A DNA stretch of 64,000 bases from Pararheinheimera marina (GTDB lineage: Bacteria; Pseudomonadota; Gammaproteobacteria; Enterobacterales; Alteromonadaceae), in the NCBI RefSeq assembly GCF_042654345.1, contig NZ_JBHSGB010000010.1, positions 620,001 to 684,000 on the forward strand. The letters run 5' to 3'. The notes beneath the pieces are model-generated. The model did not search any database, was not told where the DNA came from, and saw only the letters and a list, made by a program, of their open reading frames with translations. The position numbers were made by a program, and so were the translations under genes. Position 1 is the first letter of the stretch; every line of letters begins with the position of its first letter. Positions 22,709 to 30,583 of this stretch are shown here, one piece after another.

Positions 22709-23110
22709 GAAGGCATCAATGATTCCCTGTCCGTCAGAGATTTCATTTGCACCTTCAGCGCCTTGGTTGGTTTGACTGATACATAAGGCAATAGCGATGA
22801 GTTGGATTTTATTGACGCGGCAGTTGATACTGCGGCGCTGAGCTGTGAGCTGGATAATTTATCGGAAACCAATGAAGAAATTGGTTTTATGTCGGTAAAA
22901 AACGTGCAAATGATACCGTCGAAAACTGCTGTAGCGCTGGATTTTTGAACCTTACAGAACTGAGCGACGACGTCTTATCGCTAAGATATTGATGTAGAAA
23001 TACATTCCGGGTGGCGGGTTTTTTCTGGCTGCATTTCACCGAAAAAGCCTTGCTAATTGGTTGATATTTCACCACCATGACGTTCCTGTTACCTGGCTGG
23101 GAGCTGTGTC
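22709..23110. other. 402-base region with a possible decayed coding segment
   Basis: An open stretch at 22802-22948 on the plus strand reads like protein (MDFIDAAVDTAALSCELDNL, later GFMSVKNVQMIPSKTAVALD) but begins at a TTG behind an in-frame TAA and has no ribosome-binding site. It may be the remnant of a larger gene or a 48-residue protein. The rest shows no gene, and the promoter of the gene at 23111 should lie at its right end. Confidence 0.35.
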
Positions 23111-23302
23111 ATGACTTCTGAATTTATGCGTCAAGTTCATCTGAAAACTGCTCAACAATACAAAGCGCAAGGCCATAGCATGCAATATGTGCTGGCCCAT
23201 TTTCACAAAGTAGGTATTCCTGATGACGAGATCCCCGAGCTGTTGCCACTGGTTGGCTTTACTGATGAACAGGATCCTAAGGCTTTGAATAGTTTCGATT
23301 AA
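23111..23302 (+). CDS. small cytoplasmic protein of unknown function
   Basis: A 63-residue, mildly acidic protein: MTSEFMRQVHLKTAQQYKAQ, then a segment GHSMQYVLAHFHKVGIPDDE ending with an acidic tail. It looks all-helical and has three His and no Cys. GGGAG stands nine bases before the ATG and a strong terminator follows the stop at once, which supports a real single-gene unit. I do not recognise the family. Confidence 0.65.
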   Translation: MTSEFMRQVHLKTAQQYKAQGHSMQYVLAHFHKVGIPDDEIPELLPLVGFTDEQDPKALNSFD

Positions 23303-23328
23303 AAAAGCCCGTCTGAGACGGGCTTTTT
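23302..23328. terminator. bidirectional intrinsic terminator
   Basis: AAAAAGCCCGTC-TGA-GACGGGCTTTTT. It has A- and T-tracts on both sides and lies between the small gene ending at 23302 and the convergent antiporter gene ending at 23348. Confidence 0.9.
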
Positions 23329-23347
23329 AATGAGAGCCGTCAGCAGT

Positions 23348-24418
23348 TTAATTGCTGCGCTCTGTTGAGCGTCGGTCGCGCACAAAAGAAATGACAATAT
23401 AAACCAACACCAAAGGTAGCAGGCCGTACAAGACGCCCTGAGCCAGCTGCGGCGTATAACTTTGTTGCATGGCAAGAGCAACCAGGTACCAGGTGTAAGC
23501 CACATATAACAGCATAAATAGCAGGCCTTCAAAGCGGTTCACCATGGAACCGATAAAGAACAGCGGGACACAAAGTAAGGCCACACCCACCATTACCGGA
23601 ATATCCAGCGCAACCATCTGGGCACCGGCCATTAATGGGGTCGGAGAAACCAGACCTGACAAACCCAGTACGCATAAGATATTAAAGATATTGCTGCCAA
23701 CCACATTACCGACAGCGATATCACGCTCGCCACGCATGGTGGCTACAATGGAGGTCACAACTTCGGGTAATGAGGTGCCGGCGGCAACGATGGTCAGGCC
23801 AATCACGGCTTCGTTAACACCAAAAGTGCGGGCAATTTCGACTGCACTTTCGACCAGCCAGCGGGCCCCCAACACCAACAGCGCCAGACCAATGAGCAGG
23901 AATAATAGGTTTTGCCACATCGGTGCTGGTGTTTTCAGCATAGCTTCAACTTCTTCGTCCGCTGTATCTGTACCTTTGGCTTTGCCTTGTTTGAATAAAA
24001 ACCAGGTGTAAGACAACAACCCAAGAAATAACAACGTCGCTTCCCATCGGCTGATTGCGCCGTCGAGCGTCATTAGCCACGCCACGACGGACACCAGTAC
24101 CATGATGGGTACGTCCTGGCGAATAAGCTGGCGGGAAATGATCAGCGGCGAAATCATAGCCGCAGCGCCCAGAATAAATAACACGTTAAAAATATTGCTG
24201 CCGACAGCGTTTGCTATGGCCAGTTCTGCCTGACCGGACCAGGCCGATTTCACACTGACGGCCAGCTCTGGTGCGCTGGTGCCAAAAGCGACCACGGTTA
24301 AACCTATCACCAGGGCCGGAATGCCAAAAGCACCCGCCAACCGTGCGGCACCTTTGACTAACAAATCGGCGCCAATTACCAACAGCACTAAACCAACTCC
24401 AAGCATTACCCAGGTCAT
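23348..24418 (-). CDS. calcium/sodium antiporter (YrbG-like CaCA family)
   Basis: A 356-residue inner-membrane exchanger with about ten helices in two homologous halves. Both alpha-repeats are intact: GLTVVAFGTSAPELAVS with AVGSNIFNVLFILG in the first half and GLTIVAAGTSLPEVVTS with VVGSNIFNILCVLG in the second. The acidic and polar residues of these repeats form the cation site. The halves are joined by an acidic cytoplasmic loop (TDTADEEVEAML). The protein should export Ca2+ in exchange for Na+ or H+. It is monocistronic; its promoter lies between 24419 and 24486. Confidence 0.92.
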   Translation of the reverse strand: MTWVMLGVGLVLLVIGADLLVKGAARLAGAFGIPALVIGLTVVAFGTSAPELAVSVKSAWSGQAELAIANAVGSNIFNVLFILGAAAMISPLIISRQLIRQDVPIMVLVSVVAWLMTLDGAISRWEATLLFLGLLSYTWFLFKQGKAKGTDTADEEVEAMLKTPAPMWQNLLFLLIGLALLVLGARWLVESAVEIARTFGVNEAVIGLTIVAAGTSLPEVVTSIVATMRGERDIAVGNVVGSNIFNILCVLGLSGLVSPTPLMAGAQMVALDIPVMVGVALLCVPLFFIGSMVNRFEGLLFMLLYVAYTWYLVALAMQQSYTPQLAQGVLYGLLPLVLVYIVISFVRDRRSTERSN

Positions 24419-24485
24419 AGTTACCTCATCAGAAAATTACTGTGGCTAATCTAGTGGAAAAGCGAAGCGCAGGAAAGGGGAGATC

Positions 24486-24512
24486 GAAAAAGGCCCGGTG
24501 GAAACCGGGCCT
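24486..24512 (-). terminator. intrinsic terminator of the lipoprotein gene
   Basis: On the minus strand GGCCCGGT-TTCC-ACCGGGCC followed by TTTTT. It lies nine bases behind the stop of the gene that ends at 24521. Confidence 0.88.
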
Positions 24513-24520
24513 TGAGGAGC

Positions 24521-25867
24521 TTAATGCTGCAGTACGACTTTGTAACCCGTTTCTGTATCCGGGTCTTTTTCTGCCACCAGCAAATACGAAGCACCTGCTT
24601 CTAAAGTGACAGCGTCGGTCTGGTCGAGCAGGGTTTTGTTATTGTTGCTGTCGCGACGAACTAACAGTACTGAGTAAGTGTTAGCTGGCAGGGTCATTGA
24701 AACTGCCGTTGCGTCGTTCAACGAGCTGATGTAGTACGAGGTCGTTTCCATGGTTTTATCCGGAGCCACGAAATACAGGCTGACATTGTCGAAATCGGGG
24801 ATCACGTTCACCACGTTAAAGATAAAGTCATAAATTTGTGGTGTCTGACTGTCAGTCACCGTCAGTGAGGTGGCATTGCCGCTGGCATCTTTGTAATACA
24901 CCAGCGTTTTGCTTTGACCCTGATTCAGAGTCAGCAGACCGTTAGGGATCAGGCCGCCATTTTCCGATTTAAGACTGGCCCGGTAATCTCCATGTGGCAG
25001 CTCCAGATAACTGGTCAAGGTATCTGGGGTCAGACTGGTCATTACTGGTGTGGAACTGGTGGTACCCAGATACACATTGGCATTGGTGTAGTCATTCAGG
25101 CTGTTGTAAACCCGGAACTGCGCATTGGCGTTCACGTCTTCCAGTGTGTAGACAGTGGTGGTATTGCCAATCAGATCCAGTGCGATCTTTTCTTTCAGTG
25201 GGCCGGCATTGTCACGCAGTGCCAGCACATAGTCGGTTTCATAGCTGAATGCATAAACCGGGCTTTGCAGTAACAGAGTGCGGGTGCCTGCTTCGGTCAC
25301 ATACAGGATGTAACTGCCCAAATCGTAGGTGGCGAGTTCAGTATGAGCGTATTGAGCTGCAGTACCCACCAGCACAGCATCGTCAAAGTCTTCGGTGGAT
25401 TTGCTCAGATACAGGTCCACGTTCTGGCTGGAACCAAGCAAGTTCACAAAGTACAGGTTGAATTGTTCATCCAGTTCGTCGTCACGCTCGAAGCTCAGGT
25501 TCAGCAGTTGCGGGCTGCTGTAGTCGCCAGCCATCATCAGAATGGTTTTCTGACTCTTCTTGGTGGTGACGCTGTCATCCATCACGCTGATTTCATCGCC
25601 GCTGTCATCGTAATAACTCAGACCAACGTCGTAAGTGGCAGCATCCAGTGTCACTACCGAGGTGGAATCACCAAAGTAAGCGGAACCTAAGCTGTATTCT
25701 TCATCGTCACTGTCGGTCAATGTGACAGTGGTGGTGGCGCTGTTGTAAGAGGCATTGTAAAACTGCAGGTAGGTATTTGGGTAAGTATCATTGCCTTCAG
25801 ACGAGCTGCTGCCGCCACAGGCGGTCAACAACAATGAGGCCGACAGACACAAGACTACACGTAACAT
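24521..25867 (-). CDS. large lipoprotein with DUF4397-like beta repeats
   Basis: A 448-residue lipoprotein: signal MLRVVLCLSASLLLTACGGS with the lipobox Cys at 17, followed by a Ser/Gly linker. The mature part is Asp/Thr/Tyr-rich and consists of about four repeats, each with a start such as YLQFYNASYN, NLYFVNLLGS, FRVYNSLNDY or IFNVVNVIPD, followed by VDLYL- or VSLYF-type strands. This LR.hN...... V.vyl pattern is that of DUF4397 domains, which are immunoglobulin-like and found on bacterial surfaces. The very acidic composition could bind divalent cations; it neighbours a Ca2+ antiporter, though on the same strand with its own terminator. The function is unknown. Confidence 0.7.
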   Translation of the reverse strand: MLRVVLCLSASLLLTACGGSSSSEGNDTYPNTYLQFYNASYNSATTTVTLTDSDDEEYSLGSAYFGDSTSVVTLDAATYDVGLSYYDDSGDEISVMDDSVTTKKSQKTILMMAGDYSSPQLLNLSFERDDELDEQFNLYFVNLLGSSQNVDLYLSKSTEDFDDAVLVGTAAQYAHTELATYDLGSYILYVTEAGTRTLLLQSPVYAFSYETDYVLALRDNAGPLKEKIALDLIGNTTTVYTLEDVNANAQFRVYNSLNDYTNANVYLGTTSSTPVMTSLTPDTLTSYLELPHGDYRASLKSENGGLIPNGLLTLNQGQSKTLVYYKDASGNATSLTVTDSQTPQIYDFIFNVVNVIPDFDNVSLYFVAPDKTMETTSYYISSLNDATAVSMTLPANTYSVLLVRRDSNNNKTLLDQTDAVTLEAGASYLLVAEKDPDTETGYKVVLQH

Positions 25868-25998
25868 GGATTCTGTTTCCTTAGACGTTAAATTCGGCCA
25901 TCAGAACAGAAAATCCTGCCAGGGTTCAGGCCTTTAACTGGCTTTTACCCTGGCTTACATAACTAAACATTACCGATCTTAACTTGGCGCTGCCGGAC

Positions 25999-27804
25999 TC
26001 AGCTGTGGCTTTGTTCTGCCTGCTGCATACGCCAGAGGCGGGCGTAATGGCCTTGTTGCTGCAATAGCTGTTGATGCGTACCTTGTTCTACTACACGGCC
26101 CTGGTCCAGCACCAAAATCTGGTCGGCGTCGGTAATGGTCGATAAGCGGTGGGCAATCACCAGAGTGCTATGGTTACGCGCCAGCTGCTTTAAGGCTTGC
26201 AACACCGCGGTTTCCACGCCTGAATCCAGCGCCGAGGTGGCTTCGTCAAACACCAGGATCGGGGCGTTTTTCAGTAACACACGGGCTATAGCGATACGTT
26301 GTTTTTCACCACCAGAAACTTTCAGACCTCGCTCACCCACTAAAGTCTGGTCGCCGTCTGGCAGGGACTGAATAAAAGGACGCAACTGCGCTGCTTCTAT
26401 CGCCATATCCACTTCCTGCTCGGTGGCATCGGGCCGGCCGTAATGAATGTTTTCTCTGATGCTGATATTGAACAGCACCGTATCTTGCGGCACCACAGCG
26501 ATGGCGCTTCGCAGCGAGTGCTGGCTGATGTCACGGATATCCTGACCATCAATACAAATGGCGCCTTGCTGCACGTCATAAAAACGGAATAGCAGCCGGG
26601 CAATGGTGCTTTTGCCCGCGCCCGAGGTGCCGACTATGGCCAGCTTCCGGCCTGGGGCCAGTTCAAAACTGCAATTTTGTAAAATCGGCCTGTTGGCCTG
26701 ATAAGCAAAACTGACCTGGGAAAAACTGATCTGGCCGCCGCGGATCTGCAGTTCTGCTGCCGACGGCTTATCAATAACGCTGCTGTGCTGATTCAGCAGC
26801 CCGAGCATATTTTCCAAATCTGTTAATGAGCGTTTTATTTCCCGGTACACAAAACCTAAAAAATTCAGCGGAATAAACAGCTGCAGCATATAGGCATTCA
26901 CCATCGCCAAATCACCCAGCGTCAATTGCTTCGCCACAACATCGCGGGCGGCCAGCCACATCAGCACAGTGACCGCCAGCGCAATAATCAAGGCCTGACC
27001 ACTGTTTAACGCCAGCAGGGACAGGCGGTTTTTTAATTTAGCCCGCTCTGCCCGCTGCAGGTGGGTATCGTAAATGCCGGCTTCATAGGCTTCGTTATTG
27101 AAGTATTTGACCGTCTCATAGTTGATCAGGCTTTCGACAGCGCGGCTGCTGCTGGCTGAATCCGCCAGATTGGCTTCACGAATGTATTGGTTGCGCCATT
27201 CGGTGGCATAAAAGGTAAAGGCCATATAGGCCGCAATGGCCAGTAAGGTGGCGGTGACATACCAGAACGAAAACAAACCAGCGAAGATGGCCATCACCAG
27301 CACAATCTCCAGCAGGGTTGGCGCAATGTTGAACATCAGAAAACGCATCAGAAAGCCCATGCCTTGCAGGCCGCGCTCTATATCGCGACTGACGCCACCG
27401 GTTTGGCGGTTCAGATGAAAACTCAAATCCAGCTGGTGTAAATGGCTAAACACGGTCAGGCCAATCTGACGCATCGCATGTTCTGTCACCCGGCTAAACA
27501 GGGCGTCGCGCACTTCAGCGAAGAACACAGAGCCAAAGCGCAGCAAGCCATACCAGAGCACCAGCGCGACAGGCACGGCGATCAGTTGGGTCAGGCCTGG
27601 GTCCATTGCGTCTATGGTTAGTTTCAGCAGATAAGGAAGAGCGAGGGTTGCGGCTTTGGCGGCAATGAGCGCCACGACGGCCCAGATCACATGGTGTTTA
27701 AAGGTCCACAGATAAGGCCAGATATAACTGACGCTTTGACGAAAGGTAAATGCTGACGCAGAGCGGGCTGCGTCAGGTCGCTTGCTGTTACCCATGCCAC
27801 GCAT
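25999..27804 (-). CDS. Atm1/HMT1-type ABC exporter (permease-ATPase fusion)
   Basis: About 601 residues from ATG 27804, which has GGAG eight bases before it; the longer ORF to 27876 adds a non-conserved extension. The N-terminal half has six helices (TM block about 35-320) and the C-terminal half a complete ATPase: VGTSGAGKST (Walker A), VSGGEKQRIAIARVL (signature), ILVFDEATSALDS (Walker B) and a His switch in VIAHRLSTI. The segment SRDIERGLQGMGFL with the preceding RQTGG is the Atm1-family hallmark linked to glutathione conjugates. The family exports glutathione-bound metals or sulfur species. It follows ppnP by 34 bases and is probably cotranscribed. Confidence 0.88.
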   Translation of the reverse strand: MRGMGNSKRPDAARSASAFTFRQSVSYIWPYLWTFKHHVIWAVVALIAAKAATLALPYLLKLTIDAMDPGLTQLIAVPVALVLWYGLLRFGSVFFAEVRDALFSRVTEHAMRQIGLTVFSHLHQLDLSFHLNRQTGGVSRDIERGLQGMGFLMRFLMFNIAPTLLEIVLVMAIFAGLFSFWYVTATLLAIAAYMAFTFYATEWRNQYIREANLADSASSSRAVESLINYETVKYFNNEAYEAGIYDTHLQRAERAKLKNRLSLLALNSGQALIIALAVTVLMWLAARDVVAKQLTLGDLAMVNAYMLQLFIPLNFLGFVYREIKRSLTDLENMLGLLNQHSSVIDKPSAAELQIRGGQISFSQVSFAYQANRPILQNCSFELAPGRKLAIVGTSGAGKSTIARLLFRFYDVQQGAICIDGQDIRDISQHSLRSAIAVVPQDTVLFNISIRENIHYGRPDATEQEVDMAIEAAQLRPFIQSLPDGDQTLVGERGLKVSGGEKQRIAIARVLLKNAPILVFDEATSALDSGVETAVLQALKQLARNHSTLVIAHRLSTITDADQILVLDQGRVVEQGTHQQLLQQQGHYARLWRMQQAEQSHS

Positions 27805-27838
27805 TGGATGTCTCCGAAAGCCTGGCCAGCATGGCAGG

Positions 27839-28120
27839 CTATTGATAAGTACAAAGATAAGCGGTGTCGATTGCAACTTTCAGCTGAAATTTACTGTGGG
27901 CAGGCACTTCAAAACTCTGGCCTTTGCTGAACAGCTGCCAGTTCTGCTGGCCAGGCAATAATACCTGCAGTGCGCCGCTAATCACAGTCATCACTTCGTG
28001 TTGGCTGGTGCCAAACTCATAATCGCCAGGTGCCATCACGCCGACTGTGGCAGGCAGTTGCTCGCCCTGAAAACCAATGGATGTCACCTTGCCGTCAAAA
28101 TAGCTGTTTACCTTAAACAT
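27839..28120 (-). CDS. ppnP: pyrimidine/purine nucleoside phosphorylase
   Basis: A 93-residue single-cupin protein. MFKVNSYFDGKVTSIGFQ, the following VMAPGDYEFGTSQHEVMTVI and the end SFEVPAHSKFQLKV match PpnP (formerly YaiE, DUF1255). The enzyme splits nucleosides with phosphate to give base and pentose-1-phosphate in nucleotide salvage. Its length is that of the E. coli protein. It is the first gene of a two-gene unit with the Atm1-type exporter, a combination with no obvious functional link. Confidence 0.93.
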   Translation of the reverse strand: MFKVNSYFDGKVTSIGFQGEQLPATVGVMAPGDYEFGTSQHEVMTVISGALQVLLPGQQNWQLFSKGQSFEVPAHSKFQLKVAIDTAYLCTYQ

Positions 28121-28544
28121 AGTTGCTCCTGTTACTGAATTTCGCTGTCAGCAGTAGAGCGGATTTGTATAGAAAATGAAAGAGATTTCTAACAGTCTGG
28201 ATGGCTAAATGTTTTGTGATGCAGCCTGGCCTGAATGGCTGCGCAGGAATTGACATTGAAAATGTACACAGAGCGCAGATGAAATTGTAACTTTTTGTAC
28301 CATTTTGGTGCGAATTGTCAGAAATTCGGGATGGTTTTGCTTAGATATTGGTCTAATACTGCTTATTTTATTACTGTGTTTGTAGTTTTTATTGTATTTA
28401 TCATTTATGCTGTTGTTGGTTAAAGACCCGCTCATGTACTATTTCGCCGGTCACTATAGACTATGTGCAAGTTATAGATGGCGGCAGAACATTGAACCTT
28501 GCAGCCACGCTGTTGTTGGCACCCGTCTGAAAAGGAGTCGAACT
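28121..28544. other. 424-base divergent intergenic region, no gene seen
   Basis: It separates ppnP (minus) from the chemoreceptor (plus). The middle (28250-28440) is AT-rich. From 28455 to 28530 the DNA is more structured, with pairable GCAAG/CTTGC and GCCA/TGGC elements, but it does not match any riboswitch consensus I can recall, including the c-di-GMP class I. Short open frames here have no ribosome-binding sites. Confidence 0.4.
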
Positions 28545-30185
28545 GTGGTTACTCAAAAAATAGGCCTTGCAGGCCGCCTGGCAATAGCTTTTGCTATCCC
28601 ATTATCCCTGTTAGTTTTAATCGCTGTACTTAGTGTCTGGTCGTTGAATTCGATGCAGGCAGGTCTGAGAACTGTTTACCTCGACAGAGTAGTACCGCTT
28701 GAGGGATTAAAACGCATTGCGGATTTATACGCCGTCTCAGTCATTGACGCCGTGAACAAAGCTAATGCCGGATTATTCAGTTCTGACGAGGCGTTGGAGC
28801 AGGTCAAAATGGCGCAGCAGGGCATCAGCTCCGAGTGGAAAGCCTATATGGCGACCACCATGACCGTTGAAGAGGCACAGCTGGCGCGTCAGGCCGAGCA
28901 ATTGTTTGTGGCTGCAGATCAGGATATCCGAACCTTGCAGAACTTTTTGCAGCAAAATTCTGCAGACTTATCGGGAAAGATGACCGATTTCGACGGCCCT
29001 CTTTACCAGAGTATTGACCCAATCAGCAGTAAAGTGACTGAGTTAGTCGACTTGCAATTGCGGGTCGCGGAAAACGAATTCAAAAAAGCTGAAAATCTTT
29101 ACCAACAAAATCTCTGGCTGATTGCGATTATGGCGTTACTGGCAATTGCAGGTTCTGTCGCCGCGGCTTATCGGGTTGTCCATAACACCTTAGGGCATTT
29201 GGGCGGTGAGCCTGAATATGCAGCCATGATTGTGCGGCGGGTCGCCAATGGCGAGTTGAATCTGACCATTGACCTGAAACAACAAACAGGCAACAGCTTA
29301 TTGCACAATCTGGGCGCTATGGTGCAGCAACTGCGGGGCATTGTGATTGAACTGAAACAAAGCTCTGATGCACTGGATCAGGCGGCTCATGAACTGGCCG
29401 TCAGCAGTGAACAAAGCACTCAGCAATTGATGATGCAGTATCGTGAAGTGGATGGCGTTTCTACGGCGATGAATGAAATGAGCAGTAGTGTGGCCGATGT
29501 GGCGCACAGTGCGGCTCAGGCCGCCACGAATAGCGAAGAGGCGGAAGCTGGTTTGCGTAATTCGGCGCAAGTGATGGCAAAAACCCAGAGCGCGGTGTCG
29601 GAGTTGTCTTCACAAGTGCAAGTGAGTACCGATTTGATTGGCCAGCTGTCTGCTCACAGTGAACAGATAGGCCAGGTGGTGGATGTGATCCGCGGCGTGG
29701 CCGAGCAAACCAATCTGTTGGCACTGAATGCGGCCATTGAAGCGGCCAGGGCGGGTGAGCAAGGGCGGGGTTTTGCTGTGGTGGCTGATGAAGTCCGTAC
29801 GCTGGCCAGCCGCACTCAGGATTCTACCGCCGCGATCCAACAAATGATCAGTACCCTGTATCAGGGCGTACAATCCACTGTGGCGGCTATGAAGATGAAT
29901 CAGCAGCATGCCGGTGTGATGTTGGATTTGGTGGGTGACAGCCAACAGGTCTTTAATGGCATTCGTCAATCGATGGCGCAAATCCAGCAGATGAACGGAC
30001 AAATTGCCAGTGCGGCAGAGCAGCAAAGCCATGTTTCAGAGGAAATTAATCGCAACCTGATGCAAATAAAAGGCTCGGCCGAATTATCTGCCGCGGCGTC
30101 AGAACAGGTGTCCCGTGCCAGTGTGGAACTCAGCCAGATAGCCAACCGGCTGACCGGCCATGTGAATTTCTTTAAGTTAGCCTGA
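28545..30185 (+). CDS. methyl-accepting chemotaxis protein with periplasmic helical sensor
   Basis: About 546 residues from GTG 28545, chosen because AAGGAG stands seven bases before it; the upstream ORF extension lacks a start signal. The first helix (RLAIAFAIPLSLLVLIAVLS) and a second near residue 190 (LWLIAIMALLAIAGSVAAAY) enclose a roughly 150-residue helical sensor of the four-helix-bundle type. HAMP follows, then the signalling tip with NLLALNAAIEAARAG and GFAVVADEVRTLASRTQDST. It reports an external ligand to CheA; the ligand is unknown. It is monocistronic and has no CheR-tethering pentapeptide at its end. Confidence 0.9.
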   Translation: MVTQKIGLAGRLAIAFAIPLSLLVLIAVLSVWSLNSMQAGLRTVYLDRVVPLEGLKRIADLYAVSVIDAVNKANAGLFSSDEALEQVKMAQQGISSEWKAYMATTMTVEEAQLARQAEQLFVAADQDIRTLQNFLQQNSADLSGKMTDFDGPLYQSIDPISSKVTELVDLQLRVAENEFKKAENLYQQNLWLIAIMALLAIAGSVAAAYRVVHNTLGHLGGEPEYAAMIVRRVANGELNLTIDLKQQTGNSLLHNLGAMVQQLRGIVIELKQSSDALDQAAHELAVSSEQSTQQLMMQYREVDGVSTAMNEMSSSVADVAHSAAQAATNSEEAEAGLRNSAQVMAKTQSAVSELSSQVQVSTDLIGQLSAHSEQIGQVVDVIRGVAEQTNLLALNAAIEAARAGEQGRGFAVVADEVRTLASRTQDSTAAIQQMISTLYQGVQSTVAAMKMNQQHAGVMLDLVGDSQQVFNGIRQSMAQIQQMNGQIASAAEQQSHVSEEINRNLMQIKGSAELSAAASEQVSRASVELSQIANRLTGHVNFFKLA

Positions 30186-30221
30186 ACCTAAAAAAAGCCC
30201 GGCGTCAGCTTAATGCCGATC

Positions 30222-30255
30222 AGATAAGCAGTTTTTATGCAAAAACTGCTTATCT
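30222..30255 (+). repeat. perfect 15-bp inverted repeat, possible terminator of the chemoreceptor gene
   Basis: AGATAAGCAGTTTTT (30222-30236), loop ATGC, and AAAAACTGCTTATCT (30241-30255). The long AT-rich stem has no T-tract after it, so it is unusual as an intrinsic terminator; it may instead be a protein-binding or element-end palindrome. Confidence 0.5.
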
Positions 30256-30524
30256 ATTCACGAGTTGGTTCAGCTGCAGCGGAAAAGGCAAAGCCCACGC
30301 AGACCCGCCGTGAACCCATCCCTGGGGGGCAGCGTAGCGTGTTGTTCGGCATCCGGCCCTGTGCAGAGCAAAGGGCGTTCTTGCGGCGATAAGCCAAATT
30401 ATTGGCTTATAGAAATCCCGCAATCACCCTCACAGGGTCTGCTTAGTGCTTTACCTTTCCTCGCTTTGAATAGATTCAGTGCGTTTACTGTTTTCGTTCA
30501 GGTGAATCTTGATACTGATTCACA

Positions 30525-30559
30525 AAAAACAATGCCAGTCAGCTTAACTGACTGGCATT
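30525..30559 (-). terminator. intrinsic terminator of the GH13 gene
   Basis: Arms AATGCCAGTCAG (30531-30542) and CTGACTGGCATT (30548-30559) form a perfect 12-bp stem with a five-base loop. Read on the minus strand it is followed by GTTTTTTG. Confidence 0.88.
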
Positions 30560-30583
30560 ACGGCGTCAGCCGGGCTTTTTTCA

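Larger units (their letters stand above)
30186..30583. repeat. 398-base intergenic region rich in inverted repeats
   Basis: It has no gene but four separate palindromes: 30222-30255 (15-bp perfect arms), 30389-30410 (ATAAGCCAA / TTGGCTTAT), 30531-30559 (terminator) and the AAGCCCGGC/GCCGGGCTT ends that occur inverted near 30192 and 30563. The block around 30300-30345 (GTGAACCCATCCCTGGGG) resembles dispersed intergenic elements of Alteromonas-like genomes. Repetitive or mobile origin is likely but unproven. Confidence 0.5.

Noticed and set aside
28455..28530. Possible c-di-GMP riboswitch before the chemoreceptor
   Set aside because: The region has some pairing but lacks the conserved GGCAAACC and GCAAAGCC blocks of class I, and does not match class II.
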